Part shown: positions 54,931 through 64,000 of the stretch, piece after piece | Numbering within the stretch: position 1 is the stretch's first letter | How the letters are laid out: every line of letters starts with the position of its first letter | DNA from: Actinopolymorpha singaporensis | GTDB taxonomy: Bacteria; Actinomycetota; Actinomycetes; Propionibacteriales; Actinopolymorphaceae | Direction of reading: 5' to 3' | Assembly (NCBI RefSeq): GCF_900104745.1 | Contig: NZ_LT629732.1 | Coordinates: 6,249,981-6,313,980, forward strand | DNA: 64,000 nt | The notes under the pieces: generated by a model | Seen by the model: the letters and a program-made list of their open reading frames with translations, nothing else | What the model was told of the DNA's origin: nothing | The model's database searches: none | Program-made: the position numbers and the translations under genes

Positions 54931-55950
54931 TCAGTACCAGTTGTGGGCCTGCCACCACGACCAGGCGCCGCAGGGCGTGCCGTAGCGCGACTCGATGTAG
55001 GCCAGCCCCCACTTGATCTGGGTGGTGGGGTTGTCCCGCCAGTCCGAGCCGTACGCGGCCATCTTGCTGCCGGGCAGCGCCTGCGGAATGCCGTACGCAC
55101 CCGAGCTGGCGTTGACCGCGTGGTGGTTCCAGCTGCTCTCCCGGGTCCACATGGTCACCAGGCACTGGTACTGCGCGTCGCTCCAGCCGCGGGCGGCGAC
55201 CAGGCGGGCGGCGATCTCCTTCGGCGAGCCGTTCTCCAGCCGCGCCCGCGCCTGGGCAGCGGCCCGCTCGCGCGCAAGGGCCTCGCGTTCGGCCGCACGG
55301 GAGGCGCGCTCGGCGGCACGGAGCCGCTCGACGGCGGTGCGGTCGATGACGTCCTCACCCGTGGCGGGGACGACCTTCTCCGGCTTCTTCGCCACGGTCG
55401 GCGTGGCCTTCGGCTTGGGAGTCACGGTGCGCGTGGTGTGCCGCGGCGTCGCGGACTTCGGCTTGAGCTCGGCGGCCCGCTTGGCGGTCAGCGTGCCGCG
55501 ACCACCCAGATCGGACACCGCAAGGTTGTTGAGCGCGCCGGTGCGATGGCTGCCGGCGACCAGGACGCCCGCGCCGACGGCACCGGTCACCCCGAGGCTG
55601 GCCGCGGTGACCGCGGCGAAGGCCGGGCTGATCCGGAATCCGCGCCGGGCCGGCCCCGCCCCCTCCGCCGGAACGGGGAGTGCGACGGCCTCCGGCTGCC
55701 TGACCTCGGCCGGCTCGCGTACGTCGGCGCGTACGTCGGCGGCGCGTACGTCGACCAGCTCGCGGACGTCGGTCTCGCGTACGTCGATCACCTCGCGGGC
55801 GGCGGCCGGAAAGGACCGCGCCGGCTTCCGGGTGGCGTCGGCCCGCCTCGCCCCGGTCGAGGGGGCCGGCAGCCGGGTCGTGAATCCTGCGCCGCGTCCG
55901 CGCGCTCGATGCTTCGCGGGTGCCCGGTGCTTACCGGCGTAGCTCGCCAC
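54931..55950 (-). CDS. Lytic transglycosylase-like cell-wall protein
   Basis: 339 residues from GTG 55950, with GGAGG upstream. An Arg/Ala-rich N-terminus includes a run of DVRE/DVRA units (about residues 55-80), then one membrane segment (FAAVTAASLGVTGAVGAGVLV), a Lys/Thr/Pro linker and a charged helix. The C-terminal SLT-like domain has VTMWTRESSWNHHAVNAS (catalytic Glu), GAYGIPQALPGSKMA, TQIKWGLAYIESRYGTPCGA. This is the actinobacterial secreted transglycosylase type that trims peptidoglycan. Export through the membrane segment is likely. Last gene of the minus-strand set after PIN-PhoH. Confidence 0.85.
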   Translation of the reverse strand: MASYAGKHRAPAKHRARGRGAGFTTRLPAPSTGARRADATRKPARSFPAAAREVIDVRETDVRELVDVRAADVRADVREPAEVRQPEAVALPVPAEGAGPARRGFRISPAFAAVTAASLGVTGAVGAGVLVAGSHRTGALNNLAVSDLGGRGTLTAKRAAELKPKSATPRHTTRTVTPKPKATPTVAKKPEKVVPATGEDVIDRTAVERLRAAERASRAAEREALARERAAAQARARLENGSPKEIAARLVAARGWSDAQYQCLVTMWTRESSWNHHAVNASSGAYGIPQALPGSKMAAYGSDWRDNPTTQIKWGLAYIESRYGTPCGAWSWWQAHNWY

Positions 55951-56102
55951 ACACGCCTCCAGAGATCTCTCGCGACTGGCCGGGGCCGCGCCGCGTCGGA
56001 CTACAGTGCGTACGGTTGCCTACGGTACGCGACGAAGTGGAGGCTTTCGGTCACCTCTCGGTGGTGTCGGGGCCGTCACCTCGGCGACCACCCCGGCCGT
56101 CC

Positions 56103-57497
56103 TCACAACGAGATGTCCTCGAGCATCTCCGTCACGAGGGCGGCGATCGGAGAACGCTCCGAGCGGGTCAGCGTCACGTGCGCGAACAACGGGTGCCCCT
56201 TGAGCTTCTCGACCACTGCCACTACTCCGTCATGGCGCCCGACTCGCAGGTTGTCCCGCTGACCAACGTCATGAGTCAGGACAACTCGGGAACCGGAACC
56301 AATCCGGGACAATACCGTGAGCAGTACGTTGCGTTCCAGCGACTGTGCCTCGTCGACCACGACGAAGGCGTCGTGCAGGGACCGGCCGCGGATGTGCGTG
56401 AGCGGAAGCACCTCGAGCATCCCCCGGTCGATGACCTCCTCCACGACGTTCGCATTGGTCACCGCGCCCAGTGTGTCGAACACCGCCTGTGACCAAGGCG
56501 CCATTTTCTCCGCCTCGCTGCCGGGCAGATAGCCCAGATCCTGCCCACCCACGGCGTACAGCGGCCGGAACACCACGACCTTGCGATGCTGGCGGCGTTC
56601 CATCACCGCCTCCAGACCGGCGCACAGAGCCAGCGCGGACTTTCCGGTTCCGGCCCTTCCGCCGAGGCTCACGATCCCGATGTCGGGGTCCAGCAGCAGA
56701 TCCAGGGCGACCCGCTGCTCGGCCGATCGACCGCGCAGTCCGAACGCCTCCCGGTCGCCGCGGACCAGGCGTACCCGCTTGTCGGGGGTGACCCGGCCCA
56801 GGCCGCTGCCGCGCTCGGACAACAGCACCAGGCCGGTGTGGGTGGGCAGGTCACGGGCGGGCTCCAGGTCGACCGACCCCTCCGCGTACAGCGTGTCCAG
56901 GTCGGCGCCCACCAGGTCGACCTCGACCATGCCGGTCCACCCGGTCTCGACCGGTAGCTCCGCGCGGTACTCCTCGGCGACCAGGCCGACGGCCGACGCC
57001 TTCACCCGCAGGGGCAGGTCCTTGGACACGAGTACGACCTCGCGCCCTTCCGCGGCCAGGTTGAGCGCTACCGCGAGGATGCGGGTGTCGTTGTCCCCCA
57101 GCCGGAATCCGACCGGCAGAACCTCCGGATCGGCATGGTTGAGCTCGACGCGCAGGGTGCCTCCGGACGTACCGATAGGCACCGGCTCGTCCAGCCGGCC
57201 GTGTCGTACCCGAAGTTCGTCGAGCAGCCGGAGCGCCGTGCGGGCGAAGTAGCCGAGCTCGGGGTGGTGCCGCTTGCCCTCGAGTTCGGTAACCACCACG
57301 ACCGGCAGGACGATCTCGTGCTCCTCGAAGCGCCGCAGTGCGTTCGGGTCGGCGAGCAGGACGCTGGTGTCGATGACGTACGTGCGGTTGGCGTTCGGGT
57401 GACCAGCGGATGTGTCCACAGCCTCGGTCGAGGTCGGCGTCGACAGCTCGGACAGCTCAGACGACTCGGACGACTCGGACGACTCAGATGCAGCCAC
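56103..57497 (-). CDS. phoH2: PIN-PhoH fusion protein (PhoH2)
   Basis: 464 residues from GTG 57497, with AGGGGA about 8 nt upstream. The first ~25 residues are Ser/Glu-rich from a 9-bp repeat. Then a PIN RNase domain ([42 protein letters not shown]) and a PhoH P-loop ATPase domain ([56 protein letters not shown]). PhoH2 proteins unwind and cut RNA in mycobacteria (Rv1095). Preceded by a 324-bp gap that may include a long leader. Confidence 0.95.
   Translation of the reverse strand: MAASESSESSESSELSELSTPTSTEAVDTSAGHPNANRTYVIDTSVLLADPNALRRFEEHEIVLPVVVVTELEGKRHHPELGYFARTALRLLDELRVRHGRLDEPVPIGTSGGTLRVELNHADPEVLPVGFRLGDNDTRILAVALNLAAEGREVVLVSKDLPLRVKASAVGLVAEEYRAELPVETGWTGMVEVDLVGADLDTLYAEGSVDLEPARDLPTHTGLVLLSERGSGLGRVTPDKRVRLVRGDREAFGLRGRSAEQRVALDLLLDPDIGIVSLGGRAGTGKSALALCAGLEAVMERRQHRKVVVFRPLYAVGGQDLGYLPGSEAEKMAPWSQAVFDTLGAVTNANVVEEVIDRGMLEVLPLTHIRGRSLHDAFVVVDEAQSLERNVLLTVLSRIGSGSRVVLTHDVGQRDNLRVGRHDGVVAVVEKLKGHPLFAHVTLTRSERSPIAALVTEMLEDISL
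57442..57486 (+). repeat. 9-bp tandem repeat, 5 copies, in the PhoH2 N-terminus
   Basis: gacagctcg and gacgactcg-like units in phase with the gene; encode Ser-Glu-Ser/Leu triplets. Confidence 0.85.
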
Positions 57498-57821
57498 GTT
57501 CGGTCCCCTTCGGACCCGCGGCGCGCACCCAGCGCCCGGTCCTGAGTGCGAGCGACTGGCCGGGACCGGCCGTCGGGCCGGGTGCCGGCCCGCCTCGTGC
57601 CGGGGGTCTGCCACCCCGGGGCGCGATCGTCGTGCGTGGCCCGCTCCGCCTTTCGGCGGGAGGAGGACTGCTGCACACGCATCGATGGGCCTCCCGGACG
57701 CCCGGGGATGATCCGGCGCGTCAGGTTCGACGGTACGTGCCAACCGGGCGGCCGAACAGAGGGACACGCAAGCCGGTGGATGAAGCTCGCGTTGCGCCCG
57801 CGTTGCCGGCGAGCGAATTCG
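57498..57821. other. 324-bp gap between prenyl synthase and phoH2
   Basis: Both neighbours are on the minus strand. No gene supported. CCGCC-GAAA-GGCGG (minus strand, 57659 to 57646) would form a GNRA-like tetraloop hairpin in a phoH2 leader, and GGGGTGGCAGACCCC follows. I recognise no riboswitch class. Confidence 0.4.
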
Positions 57822-58586
57822 TCAAAGGCCGTAGCGGCGGTTTCGAGCTGCGTACGCCCGGATCGCCCGGAGAAAATCGACCTTCCGGAAATCCGGCCAG
57901 AGCGCCTCGCAGAAGAAGAACTCGCTGTAGGCGCTCTGCCACAACAGGAAGTCCGACATTCGCAGCTCCCCCGACGTGCGGATCACCAGGTCGGGGTCGG
58001 GCTGGCCCTTGGTGTAGAGATGCGCGGCGATGTGTTCGACGTCGAGCACCTCCGCGAGGTCCTCGATCGTCGTGCCCTTGTCGGCGTGCTCGTGCAGCAG
58101 CGCCCGCACCGCGTCGGCGACCTCACGACGGCCGCCGTACCCCACCGCGACGTTGACCAGCAGGCCGTCCACGGCGGCGGTGGTCTCCTCGGCATCCTTG
58201 AGCACCTGGGCGATCCGCTCGGGCAGCAGGTCGCGCGCGCCGACCGGGTGGATCCGCCAGCGCCCGGTCGCGGCGAGCTCGCCGACGAGACCCCCGATGA
58301 CCTCCAGCAGCGGGTCGACGTCCGCCGGCGGGCGGCGGAGGTTGTCGGCGGAGAGCATGTAGATGGTGACTACGCGTACACCGACCTCCTCGCACCAGCC
58401 GAGGAAGTGCGGCACCTTGGCGGCACCGGCGTCGTAGCCGAAGCGCACGTCGTCGGCACCCGCCGCGCGCGCCCACCGGCGGTTGCCGTCGATCATCACC
58501 GCGACGTGACGTGGCACCCGCTCGGACGGGATCGATGCCGTCAGGCGGCGCTGGTAGATGCGGTACAGCAGGCCGGGCAGGGCCAT
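57822..58586 (-). CDS. uppS: Short-chain cis-prenyl diphosphate synthase
   Basis: 254 residues from ATG 58586, placed after GGAGGTGACG; the GTG at 58592 overlaps that ribosome site. A UppS-family isoprenyl transferase: HVAVMIDGNRRWARAAG with the catalytic Asp, VVTIYMLSADNLRRPP, VIRTSGELRMSDFLLWQSAY and the final YAARNRRYGL. Close in type to Rv1086, the Z,E-farnesyl diphosphate synthase of mycobacteria, which feeds decaprenyl phosphate synthesis. Product length cannot be read from sequence. Confidence 0.92.
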   Translation of the reverse strand: MALPGLLYRIYQRRLTASIPSERVPRHVAVMIDGNRRWARAAGADDVRFGYDAGAAKVPHFLGWCEEVGVRVVTIYMLSADNLRRPPADVDPLLEVIGGLVGELAATGRWRIHPVGARDLLPERIAQVLKDAEETTAAVDGLLVNVAVGYGGRREVADAVRALLHEHADKGTTIEDLAEVLDVEHIAAHLYTKGQPDPDLVIRTSGELRMSDFLLWQSAYSEFFFCEALWPDFRKVDFLRAIRAYAARNRRYGL

Positions 58587-58689
58587 CGTCACCTCCGAAA
58601 CGCTGGACCGAGGCTACCGCCGACGTCTACGGCTCCGTTCGGTGACCGGCTGGTACGGCGTCGCGACCCCCGCTCGTACGTGACGTCCC

Positions 58690-58701
58690 TAGACTTTCCG
58701 C
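58690..58701 (+). promoter_or_regulatory. -10-like box TAGACT before the MBL gene
   Basis: TAGACT at 58690-58695, six bases before the ATG at 58702; no ribosome site. Candidate leaderless start. Confidence 0.5.
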
Positions 58702-59331
58702 ATGCGGATCCTCAAGTACACCCACTCCCTTGTCCGGCTGGAGAAGAGCGACCGGGCGCTCGTGATCGACCCCGGCTCGTTCAGCGAGGAGGAGCCGCTG
58801 GACGGGGCGGAGGCCGTTCTGATCACCCACGAGCACACCGACCACCTCGACGTGGACAAGCTGGCCCGGCACCCCGACCTGCAGATCTGGACCAACGCCG
58901 CGGTGGCCTCCCTGCTGACCGACGTCGACCCCGACCGGCTGCACGTGGTCGCCGCCGGCGAGCACTTCGTCGCGGCCGGCTTCGAGGTGGGTGTGTACGG
59001 CGAACTGCACGAGGTGATCCACCCCGACCTGCCGCCGGTGCCCAACATCGGCTTCTTCGTCGACGACTCCTTCTTCCACCCCGGCGACGCGTTCACCGTG
59101 CCCGACCGGCCCGTCGACACCCTGATGGTGCCCACGTCCGCTCCGTGGCTGAAGTCCTCGGAGTCGATCGACTACATCCGCGCGGTGCGGCCGCGGCTCG
59201 CGGTGTCGGTGCACGACGGACTGCTGAACGACATCGGGCTGGGCCTGGTGGACAACCTGGTGGGCGGGATGGCCGAGCAGGCCGGGTCGGAGTACCGCCG
59301 GCTCGCGTCCGGTGGGGCGATCGACATCTGA
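58702..59331 (+). CDS. MBL-fold metal-dependent hydrolase (UlaG-like)
   Basis: 209 residues from ATG 58702. Metallo-beta-lactamase fold: MRILKYTHSLVRLEKSDRAL, the metal motif LITHEHTDHLDVDKL, then VDDSFFHPGDAF and SVHDGLLND with further ligands. Small stand-alone hydrolases of this type resemble UlaG-like L-ascorbate-6-phosphate lactonases but have no assigned substrate. Divergent from the prenyl synthase gene. Confidence 0.87.
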   Translation: MRILKYTHSLVRLEKSDRALVIDPGSFSEEEPLDGAEAVLITHEHTDHLDVDKLARHPDLQIWTNAAVASLLTDVDPDRLHVVAAGEHFVAAGFEVGVYGELHEVIHPDLPPVPNIGFFVDDSFFHPGDAFTVPDRPVDTLMVPTSAPWLKSSESIDYIRAVRPRLAVSVHDGLLNDIGLGLVDNLVGGMAEQAGSEYRRLASGGAIDI

Positions 59332-59387
59332 CCCGGAGCCAGGGTCCGGGAACGCCGCCGGAAGGCGGACCTGGGATCGTTGGGCCC

Positions 59388-60443
59388 ATGCCGCGTTACG
59401 CCCTGCTCGTGCTGCCCGCCACCAACCGGGTGTACGCCGAGGCCTCGGTCGACCTCACCCGCGCCGAACTCGGTGTCTTCGCCGAAGCCGTGCTGGGCGG
59501 GCGGGTCACCGACGTGGCCGAGGAGACGCTGGGCGGCGTCCCGTACGTCACGTTCGGGGTCGCCGAGCCTCTGGGCGCCCGCGATGTCGCGTACCTCTCC
59601 CTGCTCTCCTCGGCGTACGCGCTGTTCGAGCTCCGTGACCTTCCCGAGCCGCTGCTGAGCCCGGTGACGCTGACGCCGCTGGACCAGTTCGACGACGACC
59701 TGCTGACCATCCAGAAGTACGTCGGCAAGACCAACGAGTTCTTCACCAAGCTGCTGCTCAACGTCACCGTGCTGGCCTCGGCGTCCGCCGGTGACATGCT
59801 CGACCGCCGGCTGCGGATCCTGGACCCGCTGTGCGGGCGCGGCACCACGCTCAACCAGGTGCTGATGTACGGCTGGGACGCCGCAGGCATCGAGATCGAC
59901 GGCAAGGACGTCGAGGCGTACTCCGGTTTCCTGCGCACCTGGCTGAAGCGCAAGCGACTCAAGCACCAGGCGGAGCTGACACCGATCCGCCGTGACCGCA
60001 AGGTGCTGGGCCGGAGGTTCCACGTGACGCTGGGCGCGGACAAGGCGGCGTACAAGTCCGGCGACGCGCTCGACCTGGCCGTGGTGAACGCCGACACCCG
60101 CCGGGCACGCGACTTCTTCCGGTCCGGCTCGTTCGACGCGATCGTCACCGACGCGCCGTACGGCGTACAGCACGGCAGCCGCTCGGGTGGGCCCGGAGAG
60201 CTCTCCCGGTCACCGCTGGACCTGCTGTCGGCGGCGCTGCCCGGCTGGGTCGACCTGCTTCGACCGGGCGGCGCGCTGGGGATGTCGTGGAACACCCACG
60301 TGGCCCGGCGCGAGGACGCGGCGGCGGTGCTGACCGCGGCGGGCCTGCGGGTGTGCGACGACCCGGCGTACCTCGGCTTCCGGCACCGGGTCGACCAGGC
60401 CATCATGCGGGACGTTCTGGTGGCGACCAAGCCCGGCGACTGA
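59388..60443 (+). CDS. TRM11-like RNA/DNA methyltransferase
   Basis: 351 residues from ATG 59388. The N-terminal ~130 residues (YALLVLPATNRVYAEASVDL...) are a helper domain; the C-terminal SAM-dependent domain has RILDPLCGRGTTLNQVLMYG (motif I), GIEIDGKDVEAY, and the base-flipping motif IV FDAIVTDAPYGVQHG in the NPPY/DPPY class. Similar to tRNA guanosine-N2 methyltransferases (TRM11/UPF0020); the target is not known. Its TGA is part of a palindrome shared with the convergent gene. Confidence 0.82.
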   Translation: MPRYALLVLPATNRVYAEASVDLTRAELGVFAEAVLGGRVTDVAEETLGGVPYVTFGVAEPLGARDVAYLSLLSSAYALFELRDLPEPLLSPVTLTPLDQFDDDLLTIQKYVGKTNEFFTKLLLNVTVLASASAGDMLDRRLRILDPLCGRGTTLNQVLMYGWDAAGIEIDGKDVEAYSGFLRTWLKRKRLKHQAELTPIRRDRKVLGRRFHVTLGADKAAYKSGDALDLAVVNADTRRARDFFRSGSFDAIVTDAPYGVQHGSRSGGPGELSRSPLDLLSAALPGWVDLLRPGGALGMSWNTHVARREDAAAVLTAAGLRVCDDPAYLGFRHRVDQAIMRDVLVATKPGD

Positions 60444-60466
60444 CCCGGGCCCGAAACCGCGGGTCA
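60441..60466. terminator. Palindrome spanning both stop codons of convergent genes
   Basis: TGACCCG (60441-60447) and CGGGTCA (60460-60466) form a 7-bp stem with a 12-nt loop. The arms begin and end with the two TGA stops. Confidence 0.5.
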
Positions 60467-61051
60467 GCTCTCCGGCTTGTCCCCTGCCTTGTCTTCGGGC
60501 TGGTCCTCGGCCGCGAGCGGGTCGTCCGCCGACGTGGCGTCGGGCCCGGCCGCGCGCACGCGTTCGACGTGGGCCATCGCCGTGCGCAGCTCGCCGAGCC
60601 AGCTCTCCGCGTGCTTGCCCACCAGCTTGACGCACCAGGCCAGCGCCTCCGAACGGGTCCGGGCGACCCCGGACTCGACGAGGGTGTCGAGCACCCGCCG
60701 CTCGGGCTGCCGCAGCCGGGTCATCACCGGCACCGACAACGTGGTGAAGGTCTCCCGGGCCTCCCCGCACAGCGCGCCCCAGGCGACCTTCTGGCCGGTG
60801 GCGTGCTCGAGCTCGCGGGCGATCCGGATCCGGTCGTCTCGGGTGCGCTCGCGGAACTCCTTGATCCTGCCCAGCTCCGCGGCCGCCCGCTCGGCCGGCG
60901 ACACCTCACCGTCGTGGCGGGGCGGGGTCAGCTTCCCGACGACGGTGATCTCCTCCCGGTCGGTGGTGAGCTCGACGACCTCGAACCACTCCTGTGGGAT
61001 CCGCCCGGAGAGCCAGCCGCGGATGCGTTCCTCGCGTTCCTGCCGTGTCAT
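60464..61051 (-). CDS. Conserved actinobacterial protein of unknown function
   Basis: 195 residues from ATG 61051. Begins MTRQEREERIRGWLSGRIP and WFEVVELTTDREEITVVGKL, then a charged helical segment (GRIKEFRERTRDDRIRIARE), ALCGEARETFTTLSVPVMTR, and LDTLVESGVARTRSEALAWC, a stretch like a ribbon-helix-helix C-terminal half. The tail is acidic. Widespread in actinobacteria but unnamed. A 16-bp palindrome TGTAAT-N4-ATTACA overlaps the start codon, which would suit autoregulation; this is inference. Confidence 0.75.
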   Translation of the reverse strand: MTRQEREERIRGWLSGRIPQEWFEVVELTTDREEITVVGKLTPPRHDGEVSPAERAAAELGRIKEFRERTRDDRIRIARELEHATGQKVAWGALCGEARETFTTLSVPVMTRLRQPERRVLDTLVESGVARTRSEALAWCVKLVGKHAESWLGELRTAMAHVERVRAAGPDATSADDPLAAEDQPEDKAGDKPES

Positions 61052-61066
61052 GTAATGATGATTACA
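61051..61066. promoter_or_regulatory. 16-bp inverted repeat TGTAAT-GATG-ATTACA at a start codon
   Basis: Perfect 6-bp arms. Its first base is the first base of the minus-strand ATG (61049-61051), and the rest lies just upstream in an AT-rich island. A candidate operator for the gene at 60464-61051. Confidence 0.6.
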
Positions 61067-61096
61067 CCGTTACGAGCGCCCGGCAAGGCACCGGGA

Positions 61097-61435
61097 TCAG
61101 CTGGATGCGCTGCCCACCGACTGGCGCTCCTTGCGCTCGGCGAGTTTCTGCCGCCCGAGCGTGACGACTCGTCCGAAGTTGACGTCCCACCCCACACCGA
61201 ACACCTTCGGCATGAACAGCCGCCGGTCCTCCGGAGCCCACCAGGCGGACCGCACCTTCTCCACGCTCGGCATGCGGTAGTCGTACGGGACGCCCAGGAT
61301 CCGGCCCTGCCAGGTGCGCTCCGCCGACGGCCGGCGCAGCTCCCGGGTCAGCGACGCCGCAACCAGCGCCCCGGTCGTCGCCCAGACCAGCGAGTCCAGT
61401 CGACGGCCCCGCTTCTTGTTCTTCCGCTTCGCCAT
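61097..61435 (-). CDS. DUF5808-like small protein
   Basis: 112 residues from ATG 61435. Lys/Arg-rich start (MAKRKNKKRGRRLDSL), a weak hydrophobic stretch (LVWATTGALVAASL), then the conserved core WQGRILGVPYDYRMPSVEKV, RSAWWAPEDRRLFMPKVFGV and GWDVNFGRVV, which fits DUF5808. Function unknown; possibly membrane-associated. Lies 66 bp after the DUF255 gene on the same strand. Confidence 0.78.
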   Translation of the reverse strand: MAKRKNKKRGRRLDSLVWATTGALVAASLTRELRRPSAERTWQGRILGVPYDYRMPSVEKVRSAWWAPEDRRLFMPKVFGVGWDVNFGRVVTLGRQKLAERKERQSVGSASS

Positions 61436-61501
61436 GTTTGTTCGCTTCCTGATCGACTACATGAATCCGGTGTGCTGGTCGTTCGGCGCCGCAGCCGCCG
61501 G

Positions 61502-63592
<2,091 letters not shown>

Positions 63593-63604
63593 TCCTCCAA
63601 CCTA
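63593..63604 (-). promoter_or_regulatory. -10-like box TAGGTT before the DUF255 gene
   Basis: TAGGTT (63604 to 63599, minus strand) is six bases from the GTG start; the GGAGGA in between abuts the start codon directly and so cannot work as a normal ribosome site. Candidate leaderless start. Confidence 0.5.
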
Positions 63605-63866
63605 CGCACGCACCGGCGTACTCGCCCCACCCGGCCGAGAACGTCGCGTGGTGTCGGCGCGCAGAAGCAGAATGGCGAAGTGCGTCACCAGCACCCTGAT
63701 CGCGGCCGCCTCATGGTGTCGTCAGCGATGACGCTTTCAGTCGTACGCTCAATGCCTGGCTTCGGGTAGGCGCAACCCTCCGGCTTGGCGATCGCGCAAG
63801 GCGGAGTTGACGTGAATTCCTCTTGTGGGTAAGGGTTTCCGGCGAGCATGAGCCGATCTTGTTCGG

Positions 63867-63879
63867 TAGAATCGAACGC
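63867..63879 (+). promoter_or_regulatory. -10-like box TAGAAT at the right edge, inside a GTTCG/CGAAC inverted repeat
   Basis: TAGAAT at 63867-63872 is seven bases before the GTG at 63880. It is flanked by GTTCG (63861-63865) and CGAAC (63873-63877), a possible operator. The gap 63605-63860 shows no gene I would support. Confidence 0.4.
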
Positions 63880-64000
63880 GTGAGCGATGGCGGTGAGTGC
63901 TTCGACGGCCACCTGAGCGATGAGCCCGGTGGCCGTCGGGTGCTGCCCGCGGGGTTTGCTGACCTGCCGGCGGGTCCTGGGTTGGCTGCCGCGGTGGCGG
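63880..64000 (+). CDS. Possible DUF222/HNH endonuclease-type protein, truncated by the window
   Basis: Only the first 40 residues are visible, starting VSDGGECFDGHLSDEP and ending LPAGPGLAAAVA. The PAGPGLAAAVA stretch resembles the start of DUF222 proteins (13E12-type family), which often carry an HNH nuclease domain and occur in many copies in actinobacteria. The rest is needed to confirm; an unrelated protein is quite possible. Confidence 0.4.
   Translation, partial: MSDGGECFDGHLSDEPGGRRVLPAGFADLPAGPGLAAAVA

Noticed and set aside
55951-56102. Possible c-di-AMP (ydaO) riboswitch before the transglycosylase gene
   Set aside because: Such riboswitches precede actinobacterial cell-wall hydrolases, but this 150-bp gap lacks their conserved core.
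61051-61066. Possible Fur or Zur box
   Set aside because: The arms partly resemble such boxes, but the spacing (6-4-6) does not fit the 7-1-7 pattern and the gene has no metal link.
63861-63877. Possible LexA/SOS box
   Set aside because: The arms are GTTCG-N7-CGAAC, whereas the mycobacterial SOS box is CGAAC-N4-GTTCG.
63685-63912. 75-codon minus-strand open frame near the right edge
   Set aside because: It overlaps the start of the plus-strand gene, has no recognised motif and no ribosome site that I can see.

Overview
The window is very GC-rich, almost fully coding, and carries the gene set of an actinobacterium (Actinomycetota): mycothiol synthesis (mshB), the succinylase diaminopimelate pathway, a DivIVA-like protein, DUF6113, DUF6542 and DUF1707 proteins, a PIN-PhoH fusion, a short Z-prenyl synthase, and many GTG starts. 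Gene content and neighbourhoods resemble two stretches of the Mycobacterium tuberculosis chromosome as I remember it (about Rv1170-Rv1210 and Rv1084-Rv1112), so most of this is conserved chromosomal core. A Propionibacteriales or Actinopolymorpha-like host is my guess only. I see no IS element, prophage, CRISPR array, rRNA or tRNA.

Layout. 1-2020 (-): DivIVA-like protein, tag, a RidA protein and a GNAT protein in a tightly coupled operon. 2212-7215: folP2-like gene, LOG protein, dapE, dapD and a membrane-anchored lysozyme-like protein. 7204-17690: HdeD-like and PrsW-like membrane proteins, citrate synthase, dapC, ferredoxin, GNAT, VanW protein, flavin reductase, DUF6113 and mshB. 17755-22057: an S9 peptidase facing a Tat-exported GxGYxYP protein. 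22509-26324: sdhCAB and a pterin dehydratase. 26348-29575 (-): a sugar-type ABC importer without its own ATPase. 29856-34528: an orphan repeat-tailed protein, YciI protein, methyltransferase, DUF1905, ychF and rmuC. 34678-40178: DUF6542, ispH, xseA, xseB and glpX. 40224-46809: DUF1707, a spermidine-synthase fold protein, a second citrate synthase convergent with an HTH-citrate synthase fusion, fumC and DUF402. 46815-50036: a kinase-fold protein, then a 4-TM protein coupled to a multicopper oxidase. 50085-54456 (-): a complete LpqY-SugABC-type trehalose importer. 54931-63592: transglycosylase, PIN-PhoH, prenyl synthase, MBL hydrolase, TRM11-like methyltransferase, an actinobacterial protein of unknown role, DUF5808 and the DUF255 thioredoxin-domain protein. 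The right edge enters what may be a DUF222/HNH gene.

How it fits together. Three diaminopimelate genes (dapD, dapC, dapE) supply lysine and peptidoglycan. Two citrate synthases, an HTH-citrate synthase, succinate dehydrogenase and fumarase cover much of the TCA cycle. VanW, transglycosylase and prenyl synthase proteins point to the envelope. Signals seen throughout: many genes have a TANNNT box 6-8 nt before the start codon and little or no Shine-Dalgarno sequence (candidate leaderless mRNAs); strong palindromic terminators follow sdhB and fumC; and short tandem repeats have periods divisible by three inside genes but of 8, 11 or 19 bp between genes. I did not find a clearly new multi-gene system. 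The best leads are the HTH-citrate synthase next to an Asp-to-Glu citrate synthase with two palindromes in its promoter, and a 16-bp palindrome placed on the start codon of a gene that may encode a DNA-binding segment.
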